DNA from: Lyngbya sp. PCC 8106
GTDB taxonomy: Bacteria > Cyanobacteriota > Cyanobacteriia > Cyanobacteriales > Microcoleaceae
Length of the DNA: 64,000 nucleotides
Direction of reading: 5' to 3'
NCBI RefSeq assembly: GCF_000169095.1
Contig: NZ_AAVU01000002.1
Coordinates: 62,001 to 126,000, forward strand
Under the pieces are notes generated by a model. The model saw only the letters and a list, made by a program, of their open reading frames with translations, was not told the DNA's origin and ran no database searches. Positions within the stretch are counted from its first letter, which is position 1. The number at the start of each line of letters is the position of its first letter. This document shows positions 33,901 to 42,822 of the stretch, piece by piece. A program made the translations under genes and the position numbers.

Positions 33901-34680
33901 TTAAAGAATTTGAGATAAAAACTTCTTCGTGCGTTCCTCTTTTGGATTACTAAAAAAGACTTCAGGAGTGCCTTCTTCCACTAATACCCCATCTGACATT
34001 AACACCACTCGATCCGCAACTTCTCGCGCAAATCCCACTTCATGGGTGACACAAACCATCGTCATTCCTTCACTCGCTAGGGTTCGCATTACATCCAAAA
34101 CTTCTCGCACCATTTCGGGATCTAAAGCAGATGTAGGTTCATCAAATAGCATAATTTTCGGCTGCATCGCTAACGCCCGTGCAATCGCTACCCGTTGCTG
34201 TTGACCTCCTGATAACTGTCCGGGAAACTTTTTCGCCTGTTCGAGAATACCAACCCGTTCTAATAATTGTAAAGCAACTTCTTCAGCTTTGGCTTTTGGC
34301 CATCGACGCACCCAGATTGGAGCGAGGGTAACATTTTGTAAAATGGTCAGATGGGGAAATAAATTAAACTGCTGAAATACCATCCCCACTTCTCTACGAA
34401 TTTCTTCAATATTTTTCAAGTCGTGAGAAAGGTTAATCCCATCAATGATAATACTTCCTTGCTGAAATTCTTCTAAAGCGTTGAATGTACGAATAAAAGT
34501 TGATTTTCCAGAACCACTTGGCCCCATAATCACAACCACTTCTCCCTGTTTAACACTGAGACTGACTCCACGTAAAACATGGAAATGGTTTCCATACCAT
34601 TTGTTAACATCTGTCGCGATAATGGCTGCATTATCAATGGGGGAATGGGTTTGAGTTGTGTTTGTAGAAGTTTTTGTCAT
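33901..34680 (-). CDS. Polar amino-acid-type ABC transporter ATPase (GlnQ-like)
   Basis: A 259-residue ATPase. Walker A is GPSGSGKST. FQQFNLFPHLTILQNVTLAP is the Q-loop region of the polar amino-acid importer class, LSGGQQQRVAIARALAM the signature, LFDEPTSALDPEMV the Walker B, and VTHEVGFAREVADRVVLM the H-loop. ATG 34680 is chosen over an in-frame TTG at 34704. No permease or binding protein is adjacent. Cyanobacterial Nat/Bgt ATPases are often encoded away from their partners. Confidence 0.92.
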   Translation of the reverse strand: MTKTSTNTTQTHSPIDNAAIIATDVNKWYGNHFHVLRGVSLSVKQGEVVVIMGPSGSGKSTFIRTFNALEEFQQGSIIIDGINLSHDLKNIEEIRREVGMVFQQFNLFPHLTILQNVTLAPIWVRRWPKAKAEEVALQLLERVGILEQAKKFPGQLSGGQQQRVAIARALAMQPKIMLFDEPTSALDPEMVREVLDVMRTLASEGMTMVCVTHEVGFAREVADRVVLMSDGVLVEEGTPEVFFSNPKEERTKKFLSQIL

Positions 34681-34969
34681 CTCTAGTTCGGTAGATTTTT
34701 TCAAGTTTATTGTTAGTTGTTAATCGGATCAAGGATCTGTCATTGTTTGTCACGAATGATGAACCTCTGACGAATCTCAGTTGTTTGGAAAATATTTCCA
34801 GGATTTTGACTCGTCCAATATAGCTCTCTCTTTTTTATTGTATGCGCTGAGCGCGCTTTTTCTGTCTCCTAAATGAATAAACCGAATGATCCGCAGAAAA
34901 AAATCACTAACCGCAAGATATTATATAATATAAGAGTAGCCTAACCGAAAATCAAGCAGGAGGCTAATT
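34681..34969 (+). promoter_or_regulatory. Divergent intergenic region with a TATAAT box before the STAS-like gene
   Basis: TATAAT occurs at 34924-34929, about 41 bp before the ATG at 34970, in an AT-rich stretch. No consensus -35 is evident at the right spacing. AGGAGG lies a few bases before the ATG. A short GCGCTGAGCGC palindrome near 34849 has no assigned role. Nothing gene-like was seen in the rest. Confidence 0.4.
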
Positions 34970-35329
34970 ATGCTAAAACTTATCCCGACCGGAAGCGATC
35001 AAGTCGTAGGTTTACACGTTCAGGGAAAAATAGAAACCGCAGATTTGGAAAAAGTGATTCGAGAAATCGAAGACAAGTTAAAACTCCATCCGAAATTAAG
35101 AATTTACGCTGAAATTGAAAGTCTCGAAGGAATGTCACCTGAAGCACTTTGGAAAGATCTCAAATTCACTTTTCAACATTTCCGCGACTTTGAACGAGAA
35201 GCGGTTGTCTCTGATCAACGGTGGTTAGAAAAATGGAGTAACTTCAGTAATAAACTGTTTTCCAGTATCGAGGTTAAATCTTTTAGTTTTGACCAAAAAC
35301 AACAAGCTTTAGAATGGGTAAACCTATAA
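34970..35329 (+). CDS. STAS/SpoIIAA-like protein
   Basis: A 119-residue single-domain protein. The opening GSDQVVGLHVQGKIETADLEKV, the helix IREIEDKLKLHPKLRIYAEIESLEGM and DFEREAVVSDQRWLEKWSNFSNKLF fit the SpoIIAA-like (DUF3478) family. The family is thought to bind lipids or partners rather than act enzymatically. The strong ribosome site (GCAGGAGGCTAATT) indicates high expression. The C-terminal FDQKQQALEWVNL is a typical ending. No operon partner is present. Confidence 0.75.
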   Translation: MLKLIPTGSDQVVGLHVQGKIETADLEKVIREIEDKLKLHPKLRIYAEIESLEGMSPEALWKDLKFTFQHFRDFEREAVVSDQRWLEKWSNFSNKLFSSIEVKSFSFDQKQQALEWVNL

Positions 35330-35399
35330 AATTGTAGAAGATAAACGGATGTGTTAGCCCTGTGCAACGCATCTGTTTTCTTTAAAATGAGTGATCAAG

Positions 35400-36710
35400 T
35401 TAGTTAATTTTGGTTGTTAAGTTTTTCACCGTATTCGCCATTTCTTCCGGTTTTCCAGAAAGTGGAAAAAACAAAATACTCTTGACATTAGGATTATTTA
35501 CTAATTCTTCTAGGCGATCAAATTGTCGCTCACTAATCGAAATTCCATCATTCGCTTCTACATATTTGAGTTCGTCATTAAAGTTTTCTTCTCCATAAAC
35601 CTGAATAAATACTCGATCAACTCCCCAGGTTTCCCAGTCCGCTGCAAAATATCGTTTCGCCCAATAGGGGTTATGATGACAAATATCAAAACTAACATTA
35701 GGATTGGCTGCTTTCATCTCCTTAATTGTATTCTGGACAAAATTGGTTAATTTTAACGTGCGATCAACTTTACCTGGTAACTCCGCATGATATCCTAAAT
35801 AATCATCCCATTGAACTGCATCAATCGTCGGATATTTTGTGACGAATTCTACAACAATTTTAGTAAAAAAGTCAGCCACTTCAGGAATACCAACATTTAA
35901 AACATAATGATCAACTCCCGGATGAGTTCGATCAACTCCAGCAACAATCCAACCTCGTTCAACTGCTAAATCAAACATCGGACTATCTTCGTCTATTTTA
36001 ATCCCTTTCTCAAAGTAAGCATGAACTTCCATTCCTTGTTTATGGGCTTCATCAATTAACCAATTCAGCCATTGATCTTGAAACTCATTTGGACAACTTT
36101 TATAGCCCAGTTTTGCTTGCATAACTTCACTGTTGTACATGGTACAAGCATTACCCCAAACCCCATGAATAATCGTATTAATTCCTTGGGAATGATAATA
36201 ACGCACCCTTTCACGAATCATTTGTTCACTCGCATTATTTGTAACTTGGTAGCGACTCAAATAAATACCTCGAATCACTTTTTTATTCCACGGTGTTTGA
36301 GGGGGTGATGGTGTTACTGTTGGTGTTGTTGGTACATTTTTATGGGCGTTAATTTCAGGATTAGGTATTGGGGGAGAAGGGGTAGGATTTGGCTTTAATG
36401 TCTCGGTTTGAGGAGGTGATGGGGTTGGGCTGGGTGTTGGTTTTGGTAAGTCTTGCTGCGGGTTGTTTTTAGAATTAGGAATTGGAGGAAAAGGCAGAGA
36501 CGTCGGGGTAGATTTGGGCTGTAGTTCCTCAGTTGGAGAAGACTTTAAAAACGGAATATGCGTGTATAAATCATTGGGTAAAAACTGACTAATTTCTATA
36601 TTTTCTCGCTGCGTAAATAACCAATACCCCCCACCTAAGATCAGGAGAATTACAGAAAAAGGAATACTTCCACATCCACATCCACTTGATTCTTTCTTTG
36701 GGCGCGACAT
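35400..36710 (-). CDS. Membrane-anchored GH10-like (GHL10-type) putative glycoside hydrolase
   Basis: Start ATG 36710 (MSRPKKES) gives 436 residues; the frame is open 42 bp further upstream. After GCGCGS there is one membrane helix (FSVILLILGGGYWLF). A Pro/Ser/Thr-rich linker of about 95 residues follows, with repeated PTPSPP units. A TIM-barrel domain comes next (about 155-435): IRGIYLSRYQVTN, GINTIIHGVWG, GMEVHAYFEKG and DAVQWDDYLGYH, with acidic residues at strand ends. This is the layout of outer-envelope glycan-cleaving enzymes of the DUF187/FenI-like group. The substrate, perhaps extracellular glycan or peptidoglycan, is not shown by sequence. Confidence 0.75.
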   Translation of the reverse strand: MSRPKKESSGCGCGSIPFSVILLILGGGYWLFTQRENIEISQFLPNDLYTHIPFLKSSPTEELQPKSTPTSLPFPPIPNSKNNPQQDLPKPTPSPTPSPPQTETLKPNPTPSPPIPNPEINAHKNVPTTPTVTPSPPQTPWNKKVIRGIYLSRYQVTNNASEQMIRERVRYYHSQGINTIIHGVWGNACTMYNSEVMQAKLGYKSCPNEFQDQWLNWLIDEAHKQGMEVHAYFEKGIKIDEDSPMFDLAVERGWIVAGVDRTHPGVDHYVLNVGIPEVADFFTKIVVEFVTKYPTIDAVQWDDYLGYHAELPGKVDRTLKLTNFVQNTIKEMKAANPNVSFDICHHNPYWAKRYFAADWETWGVDRVFIQVYGEENFNDELKYVEANDGISISERQFDRLEELVNNPNVKSILFFPLSGKPEEMANTVKNLTTKIN

Positions 36711-36828
36711 AATTTCAGAAATAGTAGGGTGCTTGAGAAGCAATGAAATCAAGATTTTTGTAATTGGAAACGCCTGATAACTTGCTCTCTAACTCTAGTT
36801 TAACAGTTTTGATGCTCCTCCCGAATTC

Positions 36829-37620
36829 TTAACTGTTGTGAGTTAATAGTTGTTTAGTTTTCGCCAATTTTACCCAACTGGGATATTCAGTCATCAATAA
36901 ATCATAAAGTTGTTGATCGCTAATCGACTCGGGATCTTCTAAACTGAAAAAGTCGGCATTATCAATATAGCGATCACTCATATTATCCAGTTCTTCTAGA
37001 AAGATAAAATCACTCACAAACGCTTTAGATAACCAACCGAAGAAACCCTCTCCTTTTACATCTTTTCGCGACTTCCCAATTGCCAGAAATTGCCAGAAAA
37101 TCGGTTCAAACGAAGACCACTGAATTTGTTGTTTTGTCTCCGCTTCATCCATCGTCGCCCCATCCGTGACAAACATCACATAAACTGGTTCATTAGCTGT
37201 ACAAGGTTGACTGCAACTTCCCCCTTTTCCCCGGGGAAAATAGAATTTTCTGATTATCTGAATGACTTTTCCATAGTTAGTTCCCCCTTCGAGTGGATAT
37301 TCTTTCTGTATATCGGCGATAAAGGTTTTGAAGTTATAAATGCTCATTTCACCGACGGTATGAGCTTTCTGTCCAAATAAGAAAATATCAATCGCTCCAT
37401 TATCATCAAACTGACATCCTAAAGCCAGTATTTTTTCCGCCAACCGTTGAATTTTACCCGATGAATACAGAGAACTCATTGATCCAGAAATATCAAGGCA
37501 AAGTGCAACCTTTGCATGATGATTTGTGAGGTTTTTCTTTTCAAGAGAAATCCGTGCTTTTTTGGTTAGATCGATTAGCTTCGGTGCTTCTTTTTCCAGT
37601 TTTTCGAGTGAGATAGCCAT
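36829..37620 (-). CDS. VWA-domain protein (TerF/TerY-like)
   Basis: A 263-residue cytosolic protein. After a helical N-terminus, a von Willebrand A domain starts at ALCLDISGSMSSLY, the MIDAS DxSGS metal motif near residue 43. The MIDAS Thr (EGGTNYGKV) and a MIDAS Asp (MFVTDGATMDEAET) follow. It contains a Cys-rich insertion (GGSCSQPCTANE). Such VWA proteins pair with TerD-family proteins in chemical-stress operons. Here terD lies upstream in the same direction (139-bp gap), which supports that link. Confidence 0.85.
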   Translation of the reverse strand: MAISLEKLEKEAPKLIDLTKKARISLEKKNLTNHHAKVALCLDISGSMSSLYSSGKIQRLAEKILALGCQFDDNGAIDIFLFGQKAHTVGEMSIYNFKTFIADIQKEYPLEGGTNYGKVIQIIRKFYFPRGKGGSCSQPCTANEPVYVMFVTDGATMDEAETKQQIQWSSFEPIFWQFLAIGKSRKDVKGEGFFGWLSKAFVSDFIFLEELDNMSDRYIDNADFFSLEDPESISDQQLYDLLMTEYPSWVKLAKTKQLLTHNS

Positions 37621-37759
37621 TGTTAATGCCCTCGTTATTTTATACTGGTCAACGGTTTAAAGCCTTTCTAAATCAATGCTTTGAGGTTTAAGAGGGAACA
37701 TTCTTTGATTCCATGTTAGAAGCCCCTCTTTGGTGTAATTTTGTTGGCTTAGAAAGTCT

Positions 37760-38332
37760 CTAAGAAGCGTATTTATCTACAAAGCTTTGTAAGCCTGAGT
37801 TGTAGCCTTCTCCTACCGCCTGAAATCTCCACTCACCGTCTTTTTTATAGAGGCGACCAAACTCAATTGCAGTCTCTCGCGAAAAGTCTTCCTCTAGTTC
37901 ATATCTAATAATTTCTTGGTTTGTGGTTTGGTCATAAATTCTAATAAAAGAATTACGAACTTGTCCAAAGTTTTGTCGTCTTGTTTCTGCTTCATGTATC
38001 GTCACAATAAAGATGATTTCCTCAACGGCAGCTTCAACTTGAGTTAAATCAATTTGAATGGTTTCATCATCTCCTGAACCCTCTCCTGTTCGACTATCTC
38101 CTTGATGTTTGACCGAACCATCGGGTGATTGTAAGTTGTTGTAGAAAACGAAGTATTTTTCGTTGGGAATTTTCCCATTTTCTCCTAACATAAAGACTGA
38201 AGTATCTAAGTCAAACGCTGCACCTGTGTCGGTGGCGTTGATATCCCATCCCAAACCTATCCCGGCTGTTTTTAATCCGGGCGCTTCTTTTGACAGATTA
38301 ATTCTTTCACCTTTGCTTAGATTTATCGGCAT
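37760..38332 (-). CDS. terD: TerD-family calcium-binding stress protein
   Basis: A 190-residue protein of the TerD/TerE/CABP type. It opens MPINLSKGERINLSKEAPGL, followed by the calcium-binding WDINATDTGAAFDLD and the acidic loop GDSRTGEGSGDDETIQIDL. FGQVRNSFIRIYD and EFGRLYKKDGEWRFQAVGEGY are family hallmarks. Members bind Ca2+ and associate with membranes. They act in tolerance to tellurite, phage or general chemical stress. It precedes the VWA gene, a usual partner. Confidence 0.93.
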   Translation of the reverse strand: MPINLSKGERINLSKEAPGLKTAGIGLGWDINATDTGAAFDLDTSVFMLGENGKIPNEKYFVFYNNLQSPDGSVKHQGDSRTGEGSGDDETIQIDLTQVEAAVEEIIFIVTIHEAETRRQNFGQVRNSFIRIYDQTTNQEIIRYELEEDFSRETAIEFGRLYKKDGEWRFQAVGEGYNSGLQSFVDKYAS

Positions 38333-38426
38333 AATCGGATGTTAACTCTACTAACTTCAATTATCTCATAATCGAACGAGCAAATGTCGCAATTATAAAT
38401 TTTTGTAATCAGACTCTACCTGACTG

Positions 38427-39779
38427 TTACTGTTCAAGCCAAGCCCGCATTTTTCCAGGGTTTAATAAACCATGAGGATCAACTTGTTTTTTAAACTCCA
38501 ATTGTTCAAGATTAATCGTTTTCATCCCACCATCTTCTAAAATATAGGTGTGAGGATTAAAAATTAAGATTCCCTTGTCTTCGTGATAGCGAATAATCTC
38601 ATTTAACCGTTCTTCTGTGGTAAACCGAACGACTTGTAAGGCGGCGGGAAGCATTTGTCCTTGAGTTCTTAAAAACTCTAAATGCAGCATCACTTCATCC
38701 CCAAAATAATCATAACAATGTTGGATTAAGTTTAAATCAGGATCAAGTGGAAAGAGGGCTTGCAAATAGGTTAAAGAGGAATCAGCACTGCGAGCGTGTA
38801 ACGTGGTATGATTCCAAGTATATTCAATAACAGTTGTCCCTTTATTCGCGTCTTTGGATGATTTTTGATAGCAAACTTTACCGTTAAATTCTTGTACTAA
38901 ATCTTGAAAGGGTTCTAAACTCGGTTCAGCAATGATTAATAATGCACAATGCTTTCCTTCAGGAATGACTTCTCGAAATGCTGCAAAGTAAGAGGGAATA
39001 GGCGATGCACAAATACAAATTAATTTCTTGATAATGCCATCAGAGTTTCCTAACGCTTGACCAAACTGTGCTGAACTCATAAAATCATCAAAAACAACAA
39101 TGAGTTCCGCCCAAGGATAAGCAGGTGCGAGGGGAATTTCTAATTGGGTAATAATGCCATTTGTACCATAAGCATGATTGACTTTCTGCACATCATCTCC
39201 TCGCAATTCTAACACACGAGGTTCATCTTCCAATGTCACCACACGCACCGCTTGCAGATTACCGCGATCGCGAAGTTGTCCATAATTAATCGAACCAATT
39301 CCCCCACTTCCACCCCCAATAAACCCGCCAATTGTTGCAGTTCTATAGGTGGAAGGAACCATGCGTAATTCCCAACCTTGTTCACGGGCTTGTTTGTCAA
39401 AAGCAGCTAATTTAACGCCCGGTTCAACCGCAGTGAGTCCGGGTTTTATCCAGTTGATTTTATTCATTTTGGATAAGTCTAAAACAATTCCACCTTCTAG
39501 GGGAACACACTGTCCATAATTTCCGGTTCCTGCTCCTCGAACCGTGAGGGGAATTTGATGTTGAACGCAAATTTTAGCAACTTTTAGGACTTCGGCTTCG
39601 TTAACAGGGCGAACAACTAAATCAGCCGTTTTATCCTGTAATAAGGGTTGTAAAATGGGGCTAAAGTGATAATAGTCTTGAGAGAGTTTGCTGAGTTGGC
39701 TGCGATCGCGAATTAATTCTAGTCCAGAGAGTTCGCGACAAATTCTATCCCAGTCAATATTTTTAGATGTTGCGGTCAT
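38427..39779 (-). CDS. FAD-binding (GlcD-like) oxidoreductase
   Basis: A 450-residue flavoprotein of the vanillyl-alcohol-oxidase/PCMH fold. The FAD-binding domain (about 40-215) has PLTVRGAGTGNYGQCVPLEGGI and GGFIGGGSGGIGSINYGQLRD. The C-terminal part ends in FKKQVDPHGLLNPGKMRAWL, the closing motif of D-lactate/glycolate dehydrogenase-like enzymes. No iron-sulfur domain is fused and no GlcEF genes lie nearby. The substrate, perhaps a 2-hydroxy acid, is not evident. Confidence 0.88.
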   Translation of the reverse strand: MTATSKNIDWDRICRELSGLELIRDRSQLSKLSQDYYHFSPILQPLLQDKTADLVVRPVNEAEVLKVAKICVQHQIPLTVRGAGTGNYGQCVPLEGGIVLDLSKMNKINWIKPGLTAVEPGVKLAAFDKQAREQGWELRMVPSTYRTATIGGFIGGGSGGIGSINYGQLRDRGNLQAVRVVTLEDEPRVLELRGDDVQKVNHAYGTNGIITQLEIPLAPAYPWAELIVVFDDFMSSAQFGQALGNSDGIIKKLICICASPIPSYFAAFREVIPEGKHCALLIIAEPSLEPFQDLVQEFNGKVCYQKSSKDANKGTTVIEYTWNHTTLHARSADSSLTYLQALFPLDPDLNLIQHCYDYFGDEVMLHLEFLRTQGQMLPAALQVVRFTTEERLNEIIRYHEDKGILIFNPHTYILEDGGMKTINLEQLEFKKQVDPHGLLNPGKMRAWLEQ

Positions 39780-39984
39780 GGTACTTTTTCTATAAAATTT
39801 AGATCCTTTCTAATATTTTTACATAATTGTGACCTAAAACTCGAGAGTCGAATTAAATTCTGGGAAATCTCACAAGAGTTCTAGGGTTAACTGCTGCGGA
39901 AACTGCGATTTTAAAAGAATTGAGTGGAGTCGGCACATCTCTGAAAATAGAATTGAGGGGGCTATAAACCCCCACCAAAACACT

Positions 39985-42591
39985 TTACTTCAACAACGCG
40001 ATCGCTCGTTTAACACTCTCGGGAAAAATCACGACTAAACTTCCTTCTGAAGCCGAGGCTAAAGCACTCTGAATAGCTTCTGTTTCATCCCAAATCTCTT
40101 GATAATTAAACTGGGGTTTTTCCTGACAAATTCCTTCTCGAATTAAACTCGCTGCTTCTCCACGCGGGCGATCACGAGTATTATCATCTTCTTTGATAAT
40201 CACCCAATCAAACATCTGAGTCGATAACCGTCCTAACTCTTTTAAGTCTTGATCACGGCGATCGCCAGGACCCCCAATAACCCCAATTCGTTCACCCTCA
40301 GACCACTGACAAACAAACTCTCCAATCGCTTTATAACCAGCCGGATTGTGAGCATAATCAATTAAAACATGAAATTTGCCCAATTCAATCAAATTCATCC
40401 GGCCGGGAGTGTGTTCTAAAGAGGCTTGAAAGGTTCGTAATCCTGTACTAATATTTTCGATACTCACCCCTTGCACATAAGCGGCTAAACTGGCTGCTAA
40501 AACATTAGCAATCATAAAGGAAACCAAACCCCGCAACGTTGAAGGAACATTTACCATTTGTTCAACTTGAAGGGTATCTTGTCCATTACAAAAGGTGAGA
40601 AAATCCCCGTCATAAATGGCTGCAATTCCCCCTTTTCGCAGATGTTCTTGTACAATTGGATTGTGAGGATTAATCGAAAAATAAGCGACTTTTCCTTTAA
40701 CCCATTTTGCCATATCCGCGACTAACGGATCGTCAGCATTCAACACGGCATAACCCTTGTCATCGGTTGCTTCTGCAACTACAGTTTTCACCTGTGCCAT
40801 ATCTTCAAGGGTATTAATATCTTCTAACCCTAAATGATCGGCAGCAACATTTAAAACCACGCCCACATCACAGCGATTAAATCCTAAGCCTGACCTTAAT
40901 ATTCCCCCTCTTGCCGTTTCTAAAACTGCCACTTCAACGGTGGGATCATTGAGAATCAGTTGAGCGCTTTGACGCCCGGTATTATCGCCTGATTCTAACA
41001 AAAAGTCACCGATATAAGTGCCGTCTGTGGTGGTGTAACCAATCACCTGTTTAGTCTGTTTAAAAATATGGGCAATCAGACGAGTTGTTGTGGTTTTTCC
41101 ATTGGTTCCTGTGACTGCAATAATCGGGACTCGATAGGGAACTCCTGGCGGATAAAGCATCTCTAAAATTGGTGCTGTTACATTGCGAGGTTGTCCTTGA
41201 CTGGGCTGTAGGTGCATTCGTAAACCAGGGGCGGCATTGACTTCGATAATGACTCCATCCACTTCTTGGAGAGGACGACTAATATCGGTACAAGTGATAT
41301 CAATTCCAGCAATATCTAAACCAATAATTTGGGCAGCCCGTTCAGCCATCCAAACGGTTTCGGGGTGAATAATATCTGTGCTATCAATGGCAATTCCACC
41401 TGTACTCAGGTTTGCTGTGGCTTTGAGAAAACAAATTTCATCTTTTTCTAAAACACTATCGAGATCGTAGCCTTGTTGAGCGAGAACATCATCGGTATGA
41501 CGGTCAATTTCAATGCGAGTTAGAATATTTTCGTGACCACTTCCTCGACTGGGATGACGATTGATATCTTCGATTAATTCCTCAATTGTTAAGTAACCAT
41601 CGCCCGTGACATGAGCGGGAACTCGTTCAGCAACGGCTTCTACTTTACCATTAATGACTAAGACGCGATAATCTTTGCCCCGATAATACCGTTCGACTAA
41701 AATTCCGCCTGCTTTGGATTCTTCCTTAGCAACATCATAGGCATTTTCTGCATCTTGCCAACTGTTAATATTTAAAGTGATTCCCCGACCATGATTTCCA
41801 TCTAGGGGCTTAATCACAATCGGAAAACCACCGACTTGATCAATTGCATCTTCGAGTTCATCAAAATAATAGATGACTTCTCCGAGAGGTGTTGGTAAAC
41901 TGGCTGCTTCCAATAATATTTTTGTGGCTTGCTTATCTCCAGCAAATTCAATACCGAGAATATTTGTTTTGTCGGTTTGAGCGGTTTGAATCCGACGTTG
42001 ATATTTACCGTAGCCCAGTTGGACGACATGACGAACGGGTAATTCTTGCCAAGGAATTCCTCGTTTTTGGGCTTCATTAACAATTGCTTCTGTTGTTGGC
42101 CCGAGGGAATCTTCGGCTTTGATTTCTTGTAAATCTTCGAGATCAATTTCCAGTTCGGCTTGTGGATAATAGCCTCGATTCATTAAACTTTGACAGATCC
42201 GGACAGCCCCTCGCCCTGCATAACGTCCCGCTTCAGGATTTTGATATTCAAACACAACCCGACACATTCCCGGTGTAGCAGCCAGACGAATCCGACCAAA
42301 ATCAACAGGCATTCCAGCCAAGTTTTGTAACTCTAGAGCGACGTGTTGGATAATTTTGGCGATGGAGATTCCTTCTTGCATCTGCTGCAAAAAGCCACCT
42401 CGACAACCCCGAGATCCATGATGTTCCCTCAATCCGGGAAGCACCTTGACGAGTTCATCACAAAAGTCAGACATCTCGTTGGAGAGGCGATGTTCGTGTT
42501 CTTCGAGATCGAGTTGCAGGACAATTAGATGAGGGTGATTAATACTCCAGAAGTTTGGGCCATAGAGAGTTTGAGTTTTAAGGATTTTCAT
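39985..42591 (-). CDS. cphA: Cyanophycin synthetase
   Basis: An 868-residue enzyme that polymerises aspartate and arginine into cyanophycin, the nitrogen store of cyanobacteria. The N-terminal domain (1-160) is followed by an ATP-grasp domain (about 220-475, with VIKPLDGNHGRGITLN) that adds arginine or aspartate. A Mur-ligase-like domain follows, with P-loop VTGTNGKTTTTRLIAHIF, LNVAADHLGLEDI and VLIDYAHNPAGYKAIG. Length and domain order are normal. Cyanophycinase (cphB), often adjacent, is not encoded next to it here. AGGAGG-like sequence precedes the ATG. Confidence 0.97.
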   Translation of the reverse strand: MKILKTQTLYGPNFWSINHPHLIVLQLDLEEHEHRLSNEMSDFCDELVKVLPGLREHHGSRGCRGGFLQQMQEGISIAKIIQHVALELQNLAGMPVDFGRIRLAATPGMCRVVFEYQNPEAGRYAGRGAVRICQSLMNRGYYPQAELEIDLEDLQEIKAEDSLGPTTEAIVNEAQKRGIPWQELPVRHVVQLGYGKYQRRIQTAQTDKTNILGIEFAGDKQATKILLEAASLPTPLGEVIYYFDELEDAIDQVGGFPIVIKPLDGNHGRGITLNINSWQDAENAYDVAKEESKAGGILVERYYRGKDYRVLVINGKVEAVAERVPAHVTGDGYLTIEELIEDINRHPSRGSGHENILTRIEIDRHTDDVLAQQGYDLDSVLEKDEICFLKATANLSTGGIAIDSTDIIHPETVWMAERAAQIIGLDIAGIDITCTDISRPLQEVDGVIIEVNAAPGLRMHLQPSQGQPRNVTAPILEMLYPPGVPYRVPIIAVTGTNGKTTTTRLIAHIFKQTKQVIGYTTTDGTYIGDFLLESGDNTGRQSAQLILNDPTVEVAVLETARGGILRSGLGFNRCDVGVVLNVAADHLGLEDINTLEDMAQVKTVVAEATDDKGYAVLNADDPLVADMAKWVKGKVAYFSINPHNPIVQEHLRKGGIAAIYDGDFLTFCNGQDTLQVEQMVNVPSTLRGLVSFMIANVLAASLAAYVQGVSIENISTGLRTFQASLEHTPGRMNLIELGKFHVLIDYAHNPAGYKAIGEFVCQWSEGERIGVIGGPGDRRDQDLKELGRLSTQMFDWVIIKEDDNTRDRPRGEAASLIREGICQEKPQFNYQEIWDETEAIQSALASASEGSLVVIFPESVKRAIALLK

Positions 42592-42822
42592 TGTTGCCGC
42601 CTCCTAAGGGGTAGATGCATCAACACAGATACAAGCTATTGTCATTTTTACGAATATTTCTACTGTCTCATACTTGGAGAGTTTTCTACTTCCTTCTCTC
42701 AACATGAGTCTTGAAAAATAGATTTGTCACCTTTGTTAAATTTTATCGTTAGTCTCCAGGAATGTTCCGTGAAACTACTGTTTCATCTCTCGGTACGAAG
42801 CCATAAAATAGAGAAAGAATCC

